Source of the DNA: Isoetes taiwanensis
Lineage: Eukaryota; Streptophyta; Lycopodiopsida; Isoetales; Isoetaceae
NCBI GenBank assembly: GCA_021234155.1
Contig: JAJEKV010000024.1
Coordinates: 14,856,913 to 14,920,912 of the forward strand
Direction of reading: 5' to 3'
Length of the DNA: 64,000 bases
Part shown: positions 12,165-23,180 of the stretch, piece by piece
Layout: the number at the start of each line of letters is the position of its first letter
Numbering within the stretch: the first letter of the stretch is position 1
Translations under genes and position numbers: made by a program
The notes under the pieces: model-generated
What the model was told of the DNA's origin: nothing
Database searches by the model: none
Seen by the model: the letters and a program-made list of their open reading frames with translations, nothing else

Positions 12165-13325
12165 TCAAAGATAAAAAAGAACCAGCCTCTGGTTTTTCAG
12201 AATTTTTTGACCAGACTTGCTGCGAGCCTCAATCCCGCCAATACTTTCACTAAATCGCCCATCCACCGGCTTTTTCCCTTTCTTCTTCATCCCAGCAGGT
12301 ACTAACCCAGGAGTAGAGGTTGGCCAAACTTCCTTGAAGGATTCTTGTGGAGCATTTGAGATGCCCATATGTGGATGCTCCTTATCCTGGTCTGTTTTTT
12401 CCCCAGCAGCCAAAGAATTAGTTGCACCATCCATGTGGCTGACTGATGCAGCTTGAGACTCATCCGCTGCCTGTAGCAAGGGGGCAGGTCCCATTGGAAG
12501 CAGGACCATATCATCTATCTTAATAGGTTGCTGACTCACATAGGCAGTAGGCAGATCAGCCATTCCATCTGTAGGCGGATCAGCCATTCCCTCTGATTCC
12601 TGTAACAGGAGTGCAGGTTCCAAGGCAAGATCAACCATTCCATTTGATTCTTGTAGTAAGGGAGCAGGTCCCATTGGAAGATGGTCCATGTTATCTTTCA
12701 TTTCAACAGGCTGTTGTATCACACAGGTTGGAAGCTGGGCCATATCAACTTGTACCTCTGTCTTTTCAGTTGGCTGCTGCATACAAACAAGGGAACTTAG
12801 TAAACTTCCCGGAGTATCTGATATCATATCAATTGTTGCTGTTGCTGTTGACAAAGTTGTTCCTTTAGTGGACAGGTCAGCATCCACTTCACTTGACTTG
12901 ATTACTTCCTGTGTCAGTTCTGTGTTAGGGACCAAATCCTCCCTTTGACCGGTCAGAGCAGCAGGGGATTGAGTACTAGAATCCAGAGGAAGATCCAAAG
13001 GCAGATCCAAGATCCTTGACTGATCAAGGATCTTTGACTGGTCAAAGCTTGTGGCCAGAATGGGTCTTTTAAAGACCACCTTTTCCACATGCTGGACAAC
13101 TGTATTACCCTGTCCAACCACGTTTTCAACAAAGGGGATTGGCCGAGGGGGAAGATGGCCAATGATTTCCACTGATTGGGAGGGGAGATGGCCAATAATT
13201 TCAGTTGGCTCTTTATGCTGTTCAGTCTTATCCATATATCCTTTAGAACTTTCCCCTTTCTCATATGTGGTACTGAAAGGGCCTGTCAAACCATAAGATT
13301 CCCGACCAGTAACTGCTGATCTTTG
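12165..13325 (-). pseudogene. L1 ORF1, C-terminal part (Pro/Gln-rich, internally repeated)
   Basis: This is an open minus-strand frame of about 374 codons that continues upstream past its first Met to about 13325, where a plus-strand LINE interrupts it. It is low-complexity, with repeats of EIIGHLP type near the N-terminal side and MGPAPLLQ type in the middle, and a basic tail (KKKGKKP). Such linkers follow the DUF4283 and zinc-knuckle part of plant L1 ORF1, which here lies beyond the insertion at 15.7-16.5 kb. It should bind LINE RNA as part of a ribonucleoprotein. Assignment rests on position and strand. Confidence 0.6.
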
Positions 13326-15720
13326 TCTTTGTGCTCAGAAATTTTTGGCTACACGAAAACAAGTAGATATACATCAAAGAAGTGGTTCGACAACGAGTGC
13401 ATTCAAGCTAGGGCAGCATTTAAACAAGCAGAGGATAAGGTGGCAGCTCGCAAATCATACTGGAGATTGTTGAGGAAAAAGAAATCGGTGTGGCTAAAGT
13501 TACATCATAAGCAAATGGAAGAATATGTGTTAGATGAACCAAAAACGTTCTGGAGACTTACCAAAAGCTCAGCTACAAATGGCGGTTTTTCAGAAAAAGA
13601 CCTCATAGATCTAGTGAACAGCCTATACAATATTGATGGATGTATGCCCATGAAAACACCAGGCAAAATTGACTGTGATTTTTTCACTATAGATGACGTT
13701 CAAAATGCTCTCAGTGGCAAAAAAAACGGGAAGGCACCTGACAATCTAGGGGTTGTAGCGGAGTTATGCAAATGGGGAAATGACAAGTTACACGCAAAGC
13801 TGGTTGAGATATGCAATCTTGTATTGAAACGTGGATCTTTTCCGGATGATTGGTGTGTCAACCGCGTTGTACCCATTTACAAGAGTGGAGATCGAAATCA
13901 GGTTGCTAATTACCGTACTGTTTTGGTGGGAAATATATTATCTAAACTGTTTGCAACCATGATTGAAGATAAACTCTCACACTGGGCAGATCATGCAAAT
14001 GTCAGGGCCGTATGTCAGGCTGGTTTTCGGTCAGGGCACTCGACTGTAGACCATCTTGTCACACTGCGTGTGATTCTAGAAAGTGCTAAGGGGCGAGGAA
14101 ATAAAGTTTATTGCGCTTTTATGGATCTGTCAAAGGCATTTGACAGAGTGCATAGGGACCAATTGCAAGCTAGATTGGAGGCTATATCTGTACCAACGGA
14201 GCTGCGGGAAGCTGTGGCTTGTCTCTATCAGCGTGTTCTTGTTGATCTTTCATTCCCTTTTGAAGATCCAAAATACAGTTGGCGTTAAACAAGGATGTCC
14301 CTGTTCACCGCTACTATTTGGATTGTTCATTGATGAGTTAGAGAAATGGATTCATGAAAATGGAGGCACAGGAGTGGACATTTGTGGATACGTGGTACAG
14401 TTGTTGCTTTTCGCTGATGACATTGTGCTAATTTCCAGAACTGTAAATGGTCTCCAAATACACCTAGATGTCCTTCATAAGTTTTGTGAAACGCATGACA
14501 TGTCAGTAAACAAGGGCAAATCCAAGATCATGGTGTTTGGAACCACAGACAAGCCGAATTTCTCAATTGGAGGGGAGAGTTTGGAGTGTTCCAACCTATA
14601 AATACCTTGGAATTGACGTCAGTAGCAACTATAAGTGGTCAGTAGCTGCAAGAAGACGGGCTACAGGTGGGCTTCGAGCCTTTTATGGAATGATCAAAAT
14701 ATGTAAAGAGAATAATTTTGAAAATTGGAGCTTGCGGCAGTTGCTCTTCGGAGTCTTGGTTAAACCTGTCATGCTATATGGATGTCCCGCATGGGCACCT
14801 GGACTATCGAGAGCGGATTGGGCAAGTTTGAAAAGGTACAAAAACAATTTCTTATTACAGAACTAGGTGTGAAAGCTCAGACCCCTTACAAAATGCTTTT
14901 GGCTGAAACGGGTTTTGTTCCTTTGGAGTTGGAAGCACTCAGTTATACCTTGCACTATCTTACCAAGGTAGTCGCTCTAGAACCAGACCGCTTGCCGCAC
15001 CATGCGCTGAAATTGTCACAAATAAGAGGGAATGGCTGGTACTCTCAGATCTTGAAATGGGCAAAGCAATGGGATATTGAGGCATTTACCTGGCCAGAGA
15101 AACTAGAAGACATTCAGGCATTTGTCAAACTGAAAATGGTGCATAGACTTTGGCGGACAGACGATATCAAGAATGAAGTAAAAGCACAATTCTATGTAAA
15201 CGAGGTAAACCTCTTGGGAGAATATTGTGCTCAACCTTACTTGGAATCCGGTTTGGATAGGAAGTCAATGCATTTGCTCTCGCAGCTAAGACTGTCTTCA
15301 CATCATCTTGCTATTGAGGTTGGTAGATGGCAAAATATTCCCCAATCGGATCGGTTATGCCCTTGCTGTTTGGCATCTCCAAAGGTTGAAAGTGAGTTTC
15401 ATGCTTTTATAGAATGCCCATCTTATGATCACATTAGGTTGAAATTTGGTATTTCTTGTATTGATTTGCAAGAATTGCTATGCATTAATCCACTAGTACT
15501 CAGTGCTTACATAAATAATATATACAAGGAAAGATCAGAGGTTATCAAGCTTTATGAACACATGGAAAATCTGCAAAAACAGGGTGTTTTTAATGTTGAT
15601 GACTTTTGAAACTGTGAATACAGACAAGCGTCTACGCTAAAAACATTGTATCTGTTTTGCCATATAGACCTTGTTGGGTCTCAAAAAATGGCGTGATAAA
15701 TAAAGTAAAGTAAAGTAAAG
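13322..15720 (+). mobile_element. 5'-truncated LINE with (TAAAG)n tail, inserted in L1 ORF1
   Basis: This plus-strand reverse-transcriptase element belongs to a different family from the host L1. It starts inside the polyprotein, with no endonuclease domain, and ends in a TAAAG array at about 15700-15720 instead of poly(A). Its insertion separates the two halves of the minus-strand ORF1, so it is younger. The 5' edge near 13322 is approximate because the target-site duplication was not resolved. Confidence 0.8.
13323..15609 (+). pseudogene. LINE reverse transcriptase, three frameshifts
   Basis: The polymerase copies LINE RNA by target-primed synthesis. Visible blocks in order: KKWFDNEC linker, NYRTVLVGN, CQAGFRSGHSTVDHL, FMDLSKAFDRV (catalytic Asp), GVKQGCPCSPLLFGLFIDEL, FADD (catalytic Asp pair), KYLGIDVSSNYKW and a C-terminal zinc finger (CPCC...EFHAFIECP). 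The reading shifts frame near 14.27, 14.59 and 14.85 kb, so the copy is dead. The full-length relative at 49.67-52.04 kb shows the same blocks in one frame. Confidence 0.85.
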
Positions 15721-18000
15721 TATGGGGAGGTGACACTGGTCTGTCTCTACTCCCTTCACCATACCAGCAACAGAAAAACCAGAAAAACCAGTAAAACAGT
15801 TGGTCCCAGCATGCAAACGAACCCCACATGTAGCACACGAAATAGGAAGCCCGGTAGCTATAACTTGAAAGTTGATATCCTAACCAGAAAATTGAATGAA
15901 CTCGGGGATAGGTTTGAGAAGGTCTACAGAGATGCAGATCTTGGGGGGTTCATCCAATCGACTATCCATGCATACATATTCCCCAAGTCTAGAAGCAATC
16001 AACTTAAACAATTGGACATTCCAATACTCTGGGCTTAGATCGGAAAGAGAAATCCATTGGGTAATAAAGGGCATCAGGCTTGGAGGCACGGAACTCAGCC
16101 CGGTATTTTTGTAGAAAAAATTGCCCCTAAGGAGAAGAAATTAGGCCCTTTTGAAATAGAGTATCGACCTCTCTAGTTGTAGCGGAAAATATGTATTGCC
16201 GAGAATCTGAACTCTAATCCCTGTTGTAGATTTGCATACTCTCTCAAGAGTTTTCTTAATCTCAGATCTACTTGGGCTGCCTCTGGATATTTTGCCAATA
16301 AGACCAAACTTTTCAAAGTATCTAATTCTGTCAGCCACCAGTGCAGTATGAAGAGACAATTTTCCTTGGGGCTTGGCAAGCATTTTATTTTTGACAGAAT
16401 GAGAAAGATCAGGGGCAGGGGCAGAAACTTGAGCAAAAGTTCTGCCATCAAGACCTCCAAGGGGATCCTTCTCATGATCTTGCTTCTCCATTTAATAAAG
16501 TTCCAGTAGGAACTCGTCAGCTCCAAGAAAATCACACCTGACCACCAAAGAGTGTCTTGGGATGGATAGATAATTCCCAAAGATGAGATGTCTGATTGAT
16601 CTACGAATGTCAAGATGATCTCCCAGAATGGCAAGGCCACCAAGACACCTAAATTGATCTTGATGTAGCATACAGTGATCAAGGATCGTAGCCCAAAGTT
16701 CGTCAACTGGACCACTAAGAACTCCCCAGAATAGATGAGTGAGATTGACAGAACAATCGATCTGTAAATAAGATGCGAAGTAGCCGGGGAGCTGGCTATG
16801 GAAACAACAGAGGGCTGGGAGCTTGGGGATCTGAGAGGGGGAGGTGGCAATTCCAATGGAAGAATGGGAGATCTTGGGAAAGGCAATGGTGATTCAGGGG
16901 GTAAAGGGGGAGACACAGAGTTATCAGGAGAGCCAAAGAAATCCAGAGGAGGTGATGAGTTTAGTGGCAATGGAGGAGAGATGGAGTTTACAGGAGGAAG
17001 AGGATAGTTTAAAAGAGTCCATTGTGGAGAAACTATTGACTAATCAGAGATTATGGTCTGTATACCTCCGGGAGAATATAATCTACCAAGACAGGGTAGA
17101 AAACTCTGAACTTAGAAAAGCAAGGCCGATCAGCCCCTAAGAAAGCAATTCTCCATTCAAGAGCAGTGGCCTCAGGATCAAAGGATGATGTAACTATCTC
17201 TTCTTTGTAGAAAAGATCGGGAAAAGTGTTCTCATCAACCAAATAATACCAAAACTCAAAGATTGAGCCTTCTAACCAACCGCAGAAGATCTCGTGATCT
17301 TTGAAGCCAACCACAAAATATTTGCCTGGATCAGGGAGTAAAGGAGAACTTTGAGATGTTTGAGAGCTGGAACAGATTATGGAAAGAGGCAATGGACGAC
17401 CCATTTTGAGGGCCAAACTGCACTCATTTCGTCAGGACAGTGAGCAGTAATTCGCAGCACTAGATTCTGTAGACTAGGAGACTAAGAAGGGATGTGGAAA
17501 CAAAGCATGATTGAGGCTAACCCTAGAAGGATATTTAAGAATCACGGTAGAAAACTGTTTGCAGAGGCAACCGAATGCTGAAACTAGCAGGCCACATGTG
17601 CCATATGACAACAAAAGGACCCGAGCATGGCAGGAACCCCATCATGTAGAACAAGAGAGCCACAAGCAAGATATTTCTTCAATAGATCTTCACAATAACC
17701 TTCCCCTCTGCCCATTCACTGTGAACATGGAATATAGCAGCCGCTGATGCCTCAACGTCTCTCACGTATTCACCGAGCCAACTCTCGACTAGAACATAGG
17801 AAATATCAGGGCTAAAACCAGCTTCTCCGATGTAGAAATGGTCAGGGAAGAATCTGTCTTCAACCAGGGCTACCCAGATTTCAACTATTAGACCTTCTAA
17901 CCAGCCACACTGATAGTGATCCCCCTTGAAAATAATAGTGAAATATTTGCCTTGCCTTTTTCTTTTGGGTTGAAGTTCGACGGGCAGAGGCAGACCCATT
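15721..18000 (-). pseudogene. L1 ORF1, N-terminal part: repeated domain, DUF4283 and zinc knuckle
   Basis: On the minus strand, from 18.0 kb down: a domain with GKYF and CGWLEG at 17999-17679; a second copy (GKYF, FCGWLEG, FPDLFY) at 17416-17051; a proline-rich linker (16970-16800); a DUF4283-like domain starting GRTFAQVSAP (16491-16141) and continuing after a frameshift with LSPEYWNVQLFKLIASRLGE (16089-15880); then a zinc knuckle CATCGVRLHAGTNC, spacing CX2CX4HX4C (about 15800-15840). ORF1 proteins bind LINE RNA. Several frameshifts make this copy defective. The remainder lies at 13325-12165. Confidence 0.7.
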
Positions 18001-18189
18001 AACTACAGAGACCAGAGGTAAATGGGCAAGCCCTCTACAAGGGCCTGCAACTAGAGGCAAGATCGAGCTGAGCAAGTGATTGATCGGTTGATCAGAGCTG
18101 GGAGAAAGGAACAGTGTTTAAGCAAGGGTAGCTGGAGACGCAAGCACTAGCGTCCATGGTCGGCTCCGAAAAATACGCTCTCCCCAATA

Positions 18190-18290
18190 TAGAAATCTTG
18201 CTTCATCGGCATCATCTAAGACAAGATTTGAACTCGCAACCTTCTAGTTGTAAATCACACACCTTTGCCAAGTGCACTACCAATATTTGT
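18190..18290 (-). mobile_element. tRNA-derived SINE head (pol III A and B boxes)
   Basis: On the minus strand TGGTAGTGCACTTGG (18282-18268) fits a pol III A box and GGTTGCGAGTTCAAATC (18241-18225) fits a B box, about 30 bases apart, as in the tRNA-like heads of plant Au-type SINEs. The whole does not fold as a credible tRNA and has no 3' CCA-adjacent acceptor pairing that I can see, so a SINE fragment is preferred over a tRNA gene. Edges are approximate. Confidence 0.5.
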
Positions 18291-18765
18291 TAAAGACACT
18301 TCCTCATGTTTTTCTCATATTCAGGGCTATTTCCAGGAGGTTCTAGAATATTCTATAACCTACATACATGTGCGACACTTGGCATGATCTCATCCATTGC
18401 AGTGGCGCGATCCTGATCGTTGGCCTAGATATATAAGGAGGCACCTCCTCCTTGTCGAACCATTCTGGTTCAACGCCAGTCTTGAGCCTTCTAGGCATCT
18501 GTCTCGTGTTCCTGCTTGCCTTCGGGCCATTGTACTCTTGATTCCTGTTCATATATCAGATTCTTTGCCGATCTTGGCGTATTTCTTTCGTATTTCTTGC
18601 GTATTTTCCTTGTTTTTCATGATAGTTTGAAACGGAATCCCTTACCGGTTCTTGCTTGCTCTGATCCTAAGTATTTTTTTGCTTGTATTTGGTGATTTTA
18701 TACCTATGGAGGAGGTTTCGACTTTATTATAGCAGGCCCAGCAGCTTGTTCAAGTATGCCAGCAG
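18291..18765 (+). promoter_or_regulatory. Probable LTR/leader with TATA box ahead of a gag remnant
   Basis: This 475-base stretch precedes a gypsy-type gag fragment. It contains a good TATA motif (ATATATAAG, 18429-18437) about 330 bases upstream of the gag homology, consistent with an LTR promoter and leader. No LTR partner or clear primer-binding site was found, so boundaries are unknown. Confidence 0.35.
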
Positions 18766-19850
18766 TTGCAGTTTGACAATGAAGGGCTTAAGGAACGTGT
18801 TGCTTTACATGAATCCACTTCTAGCTCTGGATTGAGACTATTAGAGCCTAAGATTAGCCTGCCAGAGAAGTTTGACGGCACTTGGTCCAAGCTTCGTGGT
18901 TTTTTGAATCAGATCAAACGTGTGATCCAGCTCCACCCTCATAGATATCCCACAGCCCAGGAACAAGTTGGGCTGATTGGTTCTCTCTTCACAGGACCAG
19001 CTCTAACTTGGTTTGCTCTTTTGTTGGAGAAAGGAGGCCCAGAGTTGCAAGATTTTGTTGCTTTCACTGCAGAGCTTGAGGCATGCTTTGGAGACACTGA
19101 TCGTCAGCGCACAGTAAAACTTTGCAATCTAGAGTAAGGCTCTCGTCCAACTTCAGTATATGCATCAGAATTTTGTCAAATTGCGGTAGATACAGCTTGG
19201 AATGATGTCGCACTTTGAGATTGTTTTCGAAGGGGTTACGTGATGATGTCAAGGATATGCTGTTGTCTATGGAGGACCCTTAAACTTTGGAAAAAGCCAT
19301 CAGATTTACAGTTCGCTGTGATAATTGGCTCTTCGAACGTAGGCAAGAGAGATGTAGTCAGGTTTTTCCAATCACACAAGTGCCTGTAGATGCAATCAAG
19401 GCACATCCAGCTTCTTCTGCAAAATATAATGATCCTAATGTAAGATCTATGCCTAGTTCATTCTCCTCACAATTTCAACACTTCCATGTTACAAGTATTG
19501 CATTTACATCTACTCAAGGCATTGAGGATACATTAACAGGCATAACTGTCAGCGTAATTTGGTAATTTGTGGCATGCAAGAAGAAACAAAAGATACAGAC
19601 TTTGGTGTTGGCTAAATTGGACCTCACAATACTAGTTGTTCTTACTGCTGCATATAAAGTAGGAGCATTGCAGCCTCACTGCATGCGCATAGTGAAATTT
19701 ACAGTGCCAAATTTGAGTCTTAAAATGGATATCCTAAAGCCGACAAAGCGATTGAAAGGGACATCACAGTATTTGGATTTTGATCTTACTAAATTACAAC
19801 AATTAGCAAGATGCCAGGATTCACAAAAGGTCCAGGATATTTAGAAGAAT
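18766..19850 (+). pseudogene. Ty3/gypsy-type gag remnant
   Basis: Gag forms the retrotransposon particle. The first 120 codons read as a retrotransposon gag domain: LPEKFDGTWSKLRGFLNQI, then HRYPTAQEQVGLIGSL, GPALTWFA and ELEACFGDTD, the standard order in plant and RTL-like gags. After the stop near 19136 the same domain continues in shifted frames (PTSVYASEFCQ-type sequence near 19145-19175). Later frames to about 19850 are shattered. No protease or polymerase follows. A compositionally simple Ala/Thr/His-codon stretch follows at 19930-20130. Confidence 0.65.
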
Positions 19851-20186
19851 GGTGGTAAGGTTGCATTGATCCGTGGAAAACTACGCATCTTTATACTATC
19901 ATATACAACCTTTGCTGACACATTTCATCATACTACGACCACTCGTACCACTGCTGCTGCAAATGCTGCAGATGCCACAGCCGCAAATGTGCATTGTGCT
20001 ATTACATCCTCTGCACCCACCACATCTTCTCATGCTCAAGGCTCCTCTCATGATGTTGCTAAATGGTATACTTCTTGCTACTGCTGCTGATATTGCTGTT
20101 GCTGCTATTACTGCCACTGCCACCTCTATGGCACAAGCCTCTTCAGTTCATACGACTCATATTTTAAATGTATCTTCCTAGGAAAT

Positions 20187-20780
20187 GTGTCTTCGATTGG
20201 TGTCTTAGAATTGTCGAGGTTTCCCTGGCGTAAAAGTGATGGCCTGAATCCTATTGCAAAAGATATGGATATCTTTATGTTCATGGAAACATGGGAGCAT
20301 TCTGCTAAAAGGCTACCTCATTTCACAGGCTATCAATACTTTTCATTATTTAATGAATGTCATGGATAGCGAGGTTGTATCAGGGGTTGCTTGCTATTTC
20401 AGGCTGCCCGTGCTCCACATATCACGCTTCATAAAGCTGATAGATATAACTGCTATATGTGGATCAAACTCCATTGCAACAATGGTAGTGCCATTTTTGT
20501 TGATCACTTTCCACCTACATCATCACCTTTCTATGACGAATATGATGTAGACCGCAATGATCCTTATGGTGATCTTTATGATGACATTGTGCAAATCGAA
20601 TAATTCTTGGTGACTTCAATGCTCGTACTGCTGCAATGCAAACTACTTAGCTTATACTTGAAGATGCCCGTGACCCTTTATGGATGTCTGCTAATGATAC
20701 AATTTTGCCACGTTCATCGCCTGATGCTAACAAACCTGTTAACATTTGGAAGGGAACTCATTCAACTGTATGAAGTCTTC
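20187..20780 (+). pseudogene. LINE endonuclease-domain fragment
   Basis: In shifting plus-strand frames this reads as an APE-type LINE endonuclease: FMFMETW (metal-binding Glu) at about 20265-20290, SGVACYFR near 20380-20405, HITLHKADRYNCYMWIKLH at 20415-20470, then FPPTSSPF and the diagnostic GDFNAR at about 20610-20625. It breaks off at about 20780 against the short-repeat tail of a minus-strand LINE fragment. It may be the N-terminal domain missing from the truncated copies in this window, but that is inference. Confidence 0.6.
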
Positions 20781-20790
20781 GGGATGGCAA

Positions 20791-21586
20791 GAGAATAGAA
20801 TAGAATAGAATAGAATAGAATAGAATAGAATAGAATAGAATAGTTTTTTTAACGTCCACGAAGACTAAGATGCCATGGGACCCATACAATGGCCTAGTAC
20901 AACCATTACTACTAGGATTTAAAAAACCCTTGTCTCGAAAGGTTTTCAAGGAAGGAAGGCAGAAATTTTTAACGTCCGCGGAACCCAATCGGGTTAGGGA
21001 AAAACCTTTGTAGTAATGATGATACTAGACAAGCAAGAAGAAAATATAAGTAGACGATGATGACTACTGAGAGCTCAATAATTGAAAATGCTCATCCAGA
21101 ACCTTAAGTATGTATAATGCCAAGTCAAGCACAAAGAAGTTATGGAAGCGTGGAATGGAATGCTAAAGTCAAATAACGATTCTTGACCATCTCAAAAGCA
21201 GGACATCTTAGCAGACTATGGTTTTCATCTTCAATAATCTATAACTGGCAGCATGTACATAATCTCGCTTCTCATGGCAATTGCGGCCGCTCCTATCTAC
21301 ATGTCTCAATCCGTAGTTTGTGGGACCCTGTGCGAATTGATGCAATAGCTACAAACTTTTTTTCTGAAAAAAGAAGCAAGCAAATAAACTTGTGGTCTTG
21401 GTGCCAAAGTGGAATTTATATGTGCGTGGTAATGACCAATTTTAACTTGGGCTAAGGTAACTGCATCCCACATCTTCTGAGAAAAATGATCGTCGAGATA
21501 TGGTTGCAAAAGCTCAGGATCAGAACTAGCAAGCACCATGTAGTGTTCCAGTCGCACAAACCAGCGGCCAAACCATGCATTGCAAT
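20791..21586 (-). mobile_element. LINE 3' fragment with long (TTCTA)n tail
   Basis: The minus strand carries the end of a reverse-transcriptase polyprotein (about 21590-21180: APRPQVYLLAS, then a C-terminal region matching 5354-5707) and a 3' non-coding part. It ends in about ten copies of the pentamer (TAGAA on the plus strand, 20793-20842). It is homologous to 5181-5710, with an extra segment near 20955-21000 that repeats an AACGTCCGCGG-like motif. An LTR abuts its upstream end at 21587. Confidence 0.75.
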
Positions 21587-23168
21587 TGTGACGTCCCCTG
21601 CTTCCTCTACAGTGCACACACCGTATCAGAAGATGGAGCATTCCCCCTGTCAGCCAAACTGGCAGGGGCCATCCACCTGACCCCACTCCCAGTGGAATGA
21701 GCCAGCAAGGGAAGAGTGGATGTGTCATTCACCCGTCTCCCTTCGGGTCGACCTATCTGCAGAAGCATGAATAAACATGAGCACATAATACAATATAACA
21801 ATACAATCACCTCGAAGGGTGAACACATCATAACATCGTCAATACAACAACATCAACATGAACAATAACAGCAAAGGGAAATCCTACACAGGGCTCAGAC
21901 TCAAGGGGGTATGACTGACGGCTTGGGCCTCCAGAAGTCATTGCAGACAGAATTCATGGCAATTGGATTTGGCTGGCATAGGAACATAGCTGAGGGTAGT
22001 CCGCTCCATCCGCCCCTCCTGTGCACACTTTGCAGAGTGGGTTGAAAAGTGTTGGGACCTGACCGTAGCCTGCCGGGTACATAGCCAAGAGGGCTAATAC
22101 TGGGTTGCATCTCCCCAGCCCCGATGAGGCAGGAGGAGAGTCGCCTCTCCTCCAGAGGCTTCCATGCCCAACACAGGTGGCTAGAGGGCCACTGCCCTTA
22201 TTCGACTTGAACCCAATGGAGAGTGACGCATCACTCCACGGGTGTCGAGCTCATGCCTTGCCCACACGCAGTGGCAAGCCATTAAGCCTAGCTCACAAGG
22301 ATCCCTGGTAGGCTTTACACACCAAAGGGATCGCTTCTGTGTTGGGACGAGTACCCCATTGTCTGCCGGTCTGGCCCCTCTACCCACAACTCGGTGGGCT
22401 CCTGTGCACAGGCCGCAAGTAATTGGGAACTAATAGGTTGCCTAGAATCATCTGCTATACAGGCTTTAGGCCTCTACCCCCCTTCCCAATACATGGAGGT
22501 CACATAGTGAAATACCAACATCATCACAGAACTGAAATGAAGATCAACATCTAATATATCTATCTAACATCTAGAGTTAGGTTCCTTTGTTAGGGCTTAT
22601 GATCTTGGGATCTACAAGGCCTCTATGGCTGAATGAATATGCTAAACTACCTTATTGCCTAGCCCAAAGGCAGCTTTGCACAACAGAATGACTGATTACC
22701 TGGTCCTTGACCTGCTCCAGATCCTCGGAATGCATCCATGTCTCTGATCTTGCTGAAGATGGCTGCTACTCGACGATCTGTTGTGCAAAGGCGGCTTTAC
22801 AGAGCCTGGCAATGCGAATTTGGTTCTTAGCTTGGCCGGAATGGCTCAAGAGAATCCCAAATGCAAGATGGGGAAAGGAGCTCAAGGCAAACCCTAAATG
22901 CAAAGAGAAGAAAAGGTTTAGGGTTTAAGGGGAAGCCCTTATATAGAAACCCTTAGGGTTAGGTTAAACCTTGGCCAAATGGGGTTTAGCCATTTGGCAA
23001 TGGGATCCATTGGGTTGCACAACATTCGAAGTTCCCCCCCTAGGTGCAACTCTTGCCCCCTAGGTGCAACCTATTACGGTCACCAAGTACATGTCATCCG
23101 TGACATGTACGGGTGATGTGGCAGTATAATATATGTATTCGGGGGGTATATTATGCTGGAACGTCACA
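21587..23168 (-). mobile_element. Long terminal repeat (3' LTR), family copy 2
   Basis: It begins TGTGACGTCCCC and ends GGAACGTCACA on the plus strand, the same termini as 404-1962, and is 1.58 kb. Internal similarity to copy 1 is extensive. On its high-coordinate side the minus strand reads a purine run (see 23169-23180), so this is the 3' LTR of a minus-strand element whose body would lie at higher coordinates. It cannot pair with 404-1962, which is a 5' LTR of another insertion. Confidence 0.8.
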
Positions 23169-23180
23169 TTCTCTCCACCT
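23169..23180 (-). promoter_or_regulatory. Polypurine tract next to the LTR
   Basis: The minus strand reads AGGTGGAGAGAA immediately before the LTR start. Plus-strand DNA synthesis of LTR elements is primed from such a tract directly upstream of the 3' LTR. It sets the orientation of copy 2. Confidence 0.65.

Larger units (their letters stand above)
7395..18150 (-). mobile_element. L1-type LINE (minus strand), decayed and interrupted twice
   Basis: Read on the minus strand the order is: ORF1 with a DUF4283-like domain and zinc knuckle (18.0 to 12.2 kb), a spacer with a 63-bp repeat (11.7-11.5 kb), ORF2 with endonuclease, reverse transcriptase and C-terminal zinc finger (11.4-7.5 kb), then a poly(A) tail (T run 7395-7422 on the plus strand). 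This is standard plant L1 architecture. ORF1 is split by a plus-strand LINE at about 13.32-15.72 kb and ORF2 by a short A-tailed insertion at about 9.43-9.55 kb. Frameshifts occur in both ORFs. The 5' limit near 18.1 kb is approximate. Confidence 0.8.

Noticed and set aside
18190-18290. tRNA gene on the minus strand
   Set aside because: A and B boxes fit, but acceptor and anticodon arms do not pair convincingly; a SINE head fits better.
20793-20842. (TAGAA)n as an ordinary microsatellite or telomere-like array
   Set aside because: It lies exactly at the 3' end of a LINE fragment and a shorter version ends the homologous fragment at 5181.
404-23168. 404-1962 and 21587-23168 as the two LTRs of one element
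   Set aside because: The primer site and purine tract lie on outward-facing sides, so the internal regions point away from each other.
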